Origin: Persicitalea sp963716085
Lineage (GTDB): Bacteria > Bacteroidota > Bacteroidia > Cytophagales > Spirosomataceae
Length of the DNA: 64,000 nucleotides
Reading direction: 5' to 3'
NCBI GenBank assembly: GCA_963716085.1
Contig: OY970288.1
Location: 5,084,001-5,148,000 of the forward strand
Below the pieces are notes generated by a model. It made no database searches and was not told where the DNA came from. It worked only from the letters and a program-made list of their open reading frames with translations. Made by a program: the position numbers and the translations under genes. Below are positions 62,134 through 64,000 of this stretch, one piece after another. Numbering within the stretch: the stretch's first letter is position 1; each line of letters opens with the position of its first letter.

Positions 62134-62170
62134 CTGTTGTTTAATTGTTGAATCGTTGATTTGTTTAGGA
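62134..62170. repeat. TTCAACGA leader of argG
   Basis: Minus strand CCTAAACAAATCAACGATTC and AACAATTAAACAACAG precede the ATG at 62133. Almost the same words appear before the cysteine desulfurase at 6952-6990. Confidence 0.6.
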
Positions 62171-62192
62171 TCAGTCGCTAATCAATATGCTG

Positions 62193-62200
62193 CAAACTTA
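62193..62200 (-). promoter_or_regulatory. candidate -7 box for argG
   Basis: Minus-strand TAAGTTTG fits TAnnTTTG, about 60 bases before the argG start, so the repeat leader at 62134-62170 would be inside the transcript. A TTG -33 element is not clear. Confidence 0.45.
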
Positions 62201-62254
62201 ACGCATCTGAAGCTTTCGACTTTTCCGCTTAGGTATGATGGAGGCTGAAAACAA

Positions 62255-62318
62255 TGTCAGGCTGAGCGGAGTCGAAGCCCTCCTATATGGACTGGCTTCG
62301 ACTCCGCTCAGCCTGACA
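62255..62318. repeat. REP-type hairpin with a 25-bp perfect stem
   Basis: Arms 62255-62279 and 62294-62318 are perfect complements (words TGTCAGGCTGAGCG and GAGTCGAAGCC). The loop is 14 bases. On the plus strand GCCCTTTTTT follows, so it can also terminate transcription in that direction. It lies between argG and the GNAT gene and is the full version of the fragment in nuoL. Confidence 0.85.
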
Positions 62319-62374
62319 GCCCTTTTTTCTGACAGAAATCCGAGCGGGGCTATTAAAAGCTTGGCAGCTAACAC

Positions 62375-63097
62375 CTAAACCAGATTTGCTTCGGAATTTT
62401 GCTTTTTGTCGTTATCCGACCTTCGCAGCATGATGCGCTGCTTAATGCGCATCCAACGCTCGTACAGTTTCGATTCTTTCAGGAAATTCCAGCCCTCTTC
62501 TTCGTTTTCTTCCTTTTTCTCGGCCTCCTCGTGGCTATACATCATGCCCGTGCAGAGGCAATTTTTACGGCCCGTACGCGTCAGGATGTCGTAATTCACG
62601 CAACTGCCGCAGCCTTTCCAGAACGCTTCGTCGGTCGTTAGCTCGCTGAACGTGACGGGCTCGTAGCCCAAGTCGGAGTTGATTTTCATCACCGCCAGGC
62701 TGGTCGTGATGCCGATGATTTTGGCGTTGGGGTATTTTTTGCGCGAGAGCTCGAAGGCCTTGGATTTGATGGCCTTGGCCATGCCACTGTTGCGAAAATT
62801 CGGCGAGACGATCAGGCCCGAGTTGGCTACGAATTTGCCGTGTTCCCAGGTCTCGACGTAGCAGAAACCGACCCATTCGCCGTCCTGCGTGGTAGCGATG
62901 ATCGCTTTGCCTTCCACCATTTTCTCCATCAGGTACACGACTGAGCGCTTGGCGATGCCCGTGCCGCGCTGCTTGGCGCTTTCCTGCATCTCGTTGCAGA
63001 TCGTCTCGGCGTGGTGGAGATGGTCTTCGGTGGCGACTTCGACAATGAAGGGGCTGTCTTTGGTCTCTTTATTTTTTGTGATTTCTTTGTTTTTCAT
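62375..63097 (-). CDS. GNAT acyltransferase of the arginine cluster
   Basis: A 240-residue GNAT protein, just upstream of argG on the same strand. Acyl-CoA site region: NSGLIVSPNFRNSGMAKAIKSKAFEL (about 92-117). The C-terminal half has a Cys cluster, WKGCGSCVNYDILTRTGRKNCLCTGMM (about 165-191), that may bind metal, then a charged tail. Bacteroidota arg clusters often carry such a GNAT, thought to make the N-acyl glutamate of the pathway. That function is inferred from position only. Confidence 0.8.
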   Translation of the reverse strand: MKNKEITKNKETKDSPFIVEVATEDHLHHAETICNEMQESAKQRGTGIAKRSVVYLMEKMVEGKAIIATTQDGEWVGFCYVETWEHGKFVANSGLIVSPNFRNSGMAKAIKSKAFELSRKKYPNAKIIGITTSLAVMKINSDLGYEPVTFSELTTDEAFWKGCGSCVNYDILTRTGRKNCLCTGMMYSHEEAEKKEENEEEGWNFLKESKLYERWMRIKQRIMLRRSDNDKKQNSEANLV

Positions 63098-63411
63098 GGA
63101 AAAGGGCTGCGTTGGCTCCTTCTGCGCAAAGCTTGGGGAAACTCACGACAAGTGGTAGTGAATTTGGGTGAGAAAAGACGAGAAAAGGGGCAGGAAAATA
63201 TTTGCCACGTAGGCAAGAAGCGATTATTTGGTCCGGGTGGACCTAATTCGGGAAGTCGTCGTATGAAAGAAAGTATCGATCACTTTGCTGTTCAAGAGTT
63301 TTCCAAAACCACCGGGGCGATGAGTTTCGGGTAGTAAAACGGTGCAAATCTTACAAAAAATAGGCACGTACGCTAATTAAACCGCAATTATTTTTTTTAC
63401 GTTCAAGAATT
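63098..63411. other. non-coding spacer upstream of aat
   Basis: About 310 bases between the GNAT start and the aat promoter. No clear gene, hairpin or repeat was seen, apart from short T-runs near 63390. A 107-residue frame on the plus strand (63011-63334) overlaps the GNAT gene and has no recognisable features. Confidence 0.35.
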
Positions 63412-63440
63412 TTGTGTGTTTGAATTATGTCCTACATTTG
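63412..63440 (+). promoter_or_regulatory. promoter candidate for aat
   Basis: TTG (63412-63414), 18 bases, then TACATTTG (63433-63440), fitting the Bacteroidota TTG...TAnnTTTG pattern (usual spacing about 19). The start codon lies 31 bases further on. Confidence 0.6.
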
Positions 63441-63471
63441 AAAAACTCCAAACAATGCTTAATTCCACTCC

Positions 63472-64000
63472 ATGAATCCACTCACCGCCGACGATCTCGT
63501 GTATGGCTACGTCAACGGTATTTTTCCAATGGCCGACGCCGACGGTACACTCTACTGGTACTCGCCTGATCCTCGCGCTATTATTCCCATCGACACCTAT
63601 AAGCCTTCCAAATCTTTACGTCCGGTACTAAATAAACGGCAGTTTGAGATCCGCATCGATTACGATTTTGAGGGCGTTATGCGGCAATGCGCCGCGCCAC
63701 GGTCGCAGGAGGACGGTACCTGGATTTCGGAAAATATCATTAAAGCGTATACCGACCTGCACCGCCTCGGCATGGCCCACAGCGTGGAGGCTTACGAGCA
63801 CGGGCAGCTGGTGGGCGGCTTGTACGGCGTGTCGATCGGGGCAGCCTTTTTCGGCGAGTCGATGTTTCACCGCGTCAGCAATGCTTCGAAAGTGGCCTTT
63901 CACGCCCTGATCGAACTGCTGCGGGAGCGCGACTTTCGCTTACTCGACACGCAGTTTATGAACGATAACGTGCGTCGCTTCGGTGCGGTCGAGATTCCGA
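63472..64000 (+). CDS. aat: leucyl/phenylalanyl-tRNA--protein transferase, 5' part (3' end outside window)
   Basis: Adds Leu or Phe to proteins with N-terminal Lys or Arg, marking them for ClpS/ClpAP degradation. The ATG at 63472 gives MNPLTADDLVYGYVNGIFPM, followed by the family signature ADGTLYWYSPDPRAIIPID and ISENIIKAYTDLHRLGMAHSVEAY, with VGGLYGVSIGAAFFGESMFH near 128-147. About 176 codons are present before the window end; typical length is about 210-240, so perhaps 40-60 codons lie beyond. Confidence 0.95.
   Translation, partial: MNPLTADDLVYGYVNGIFPMADADGTLYWYSPDPRAIIPIDTYKPSKSLRPVLNKRQFEIRIDYDFEGVMRQCAAPRSQEDGTWISENIIKAYTDLHRLGMAHSVEAYEHGQLVGGLYGVSIGAAFFGESMFHRVSNASKVAFHALIELLRERDFRLLDTQFMNDNVRRFGAVEIP

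Overview
The window looks like chromosomal DNA of a Cytophagales bacterium (Bacteroidota), most likely a relative of Spirosoma or Dyadobacter. Supporting signs are a fused SecDF, a PorV/PorQ-type outer-membrane protein, DUF2911, DUF2490 and DUF6503-like secreted proteins, a type II thymidine kinase, and an arginine cluster with the Bacteroidota-type acetyl/succinyl-ornithine carbamoyltransferase. Shine-Dalgarno sites are largely absent, and a few TAnnTTTG promoter boxes can be seen. Base composition is moderately GC-rich, with AT-richer islands at the restriction-modification pair, the GIY-YIG gene and parts of the toxin-antitoxin loci. No rRNA, tRNA, CRISPR array, integrase or full insertion sequence was recognised.

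Layout. 0-9 kb: 3' part of asnS, an isolated nuoH, a secreted LolA-like protein, a DUF4160/DUF2442 pair, hemH, an FMN reductase, a cysteine desulfurase, a frameshifted small lipoprotein and glmM. 9-11.6 kb: an Anbu-type locus (alpha-E protein, Anbu N-terminal-nucleophile protease, transglutaminase) without the usual ATP-grasp gene. 11.8-13.7 kb: a type II restriction-modification pair. 13.8-17.6 kb: nuoL-nuoM. 17.6-24.3 kb: a serine hydrolase lipoprotein, a vanadium-haloperoxidase-like lipoprotein, two tandem clan GH-A-like hydrolases sharing an almost identical catalytic block, and a YebC regulator. 24.4-36.4 kb: an ElaA acetyltransferase, a possible small RNA, a frameshifted redoxin, an SMP-30 protein, DgkA, DUF2911, a GreA/B-like protein, thymidine kinase, an envelope cluster, a GMC oxidoreductase, a sugar-phosphate cupin and ilvE. 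36.6-43.4 kb: palindromic elements that interrupt a higB toxin beside an intact higA, then uvrA, a carboxypeptidase-regulatory-domain protein and a three-gene HipB-HipS-HipT kinase module with operator palindromes. 43.5-57.4 kb: a sorbosone-dehydrogenase/cytochrome c pair, secDF, two transporters, a two-domain ABC ATPase, an MscS/DUF2490 operon and a GIY-YIG protein. 57.4-63.1 kb: arginine biosynthesis genes (GNAT, argG, argC, a small protein, argD, argF'). 63.5-64 kb: 5' part of aat.

The most unusual feature is the intergenic DNA. At least eight kinds of 6-9 bp reiterated words, each of which is G-poor on the coding strand, sit a few bases to about 100 bases upstream of start codons of unrelated genes. 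Several have a perfectly complementary copy further upstream, so the leader could fold. A GC-rich roughly 19-bp core recurs inside these blocks. Two such repeat types also lie in frame inside nuoL.

The HipBST-like cassette is the best candidate for an unusual working system. The interrupted higB, the single-base frameshifts and the catalytic-core conversion of the tandem hydrolases are the clearest signs of recent change.
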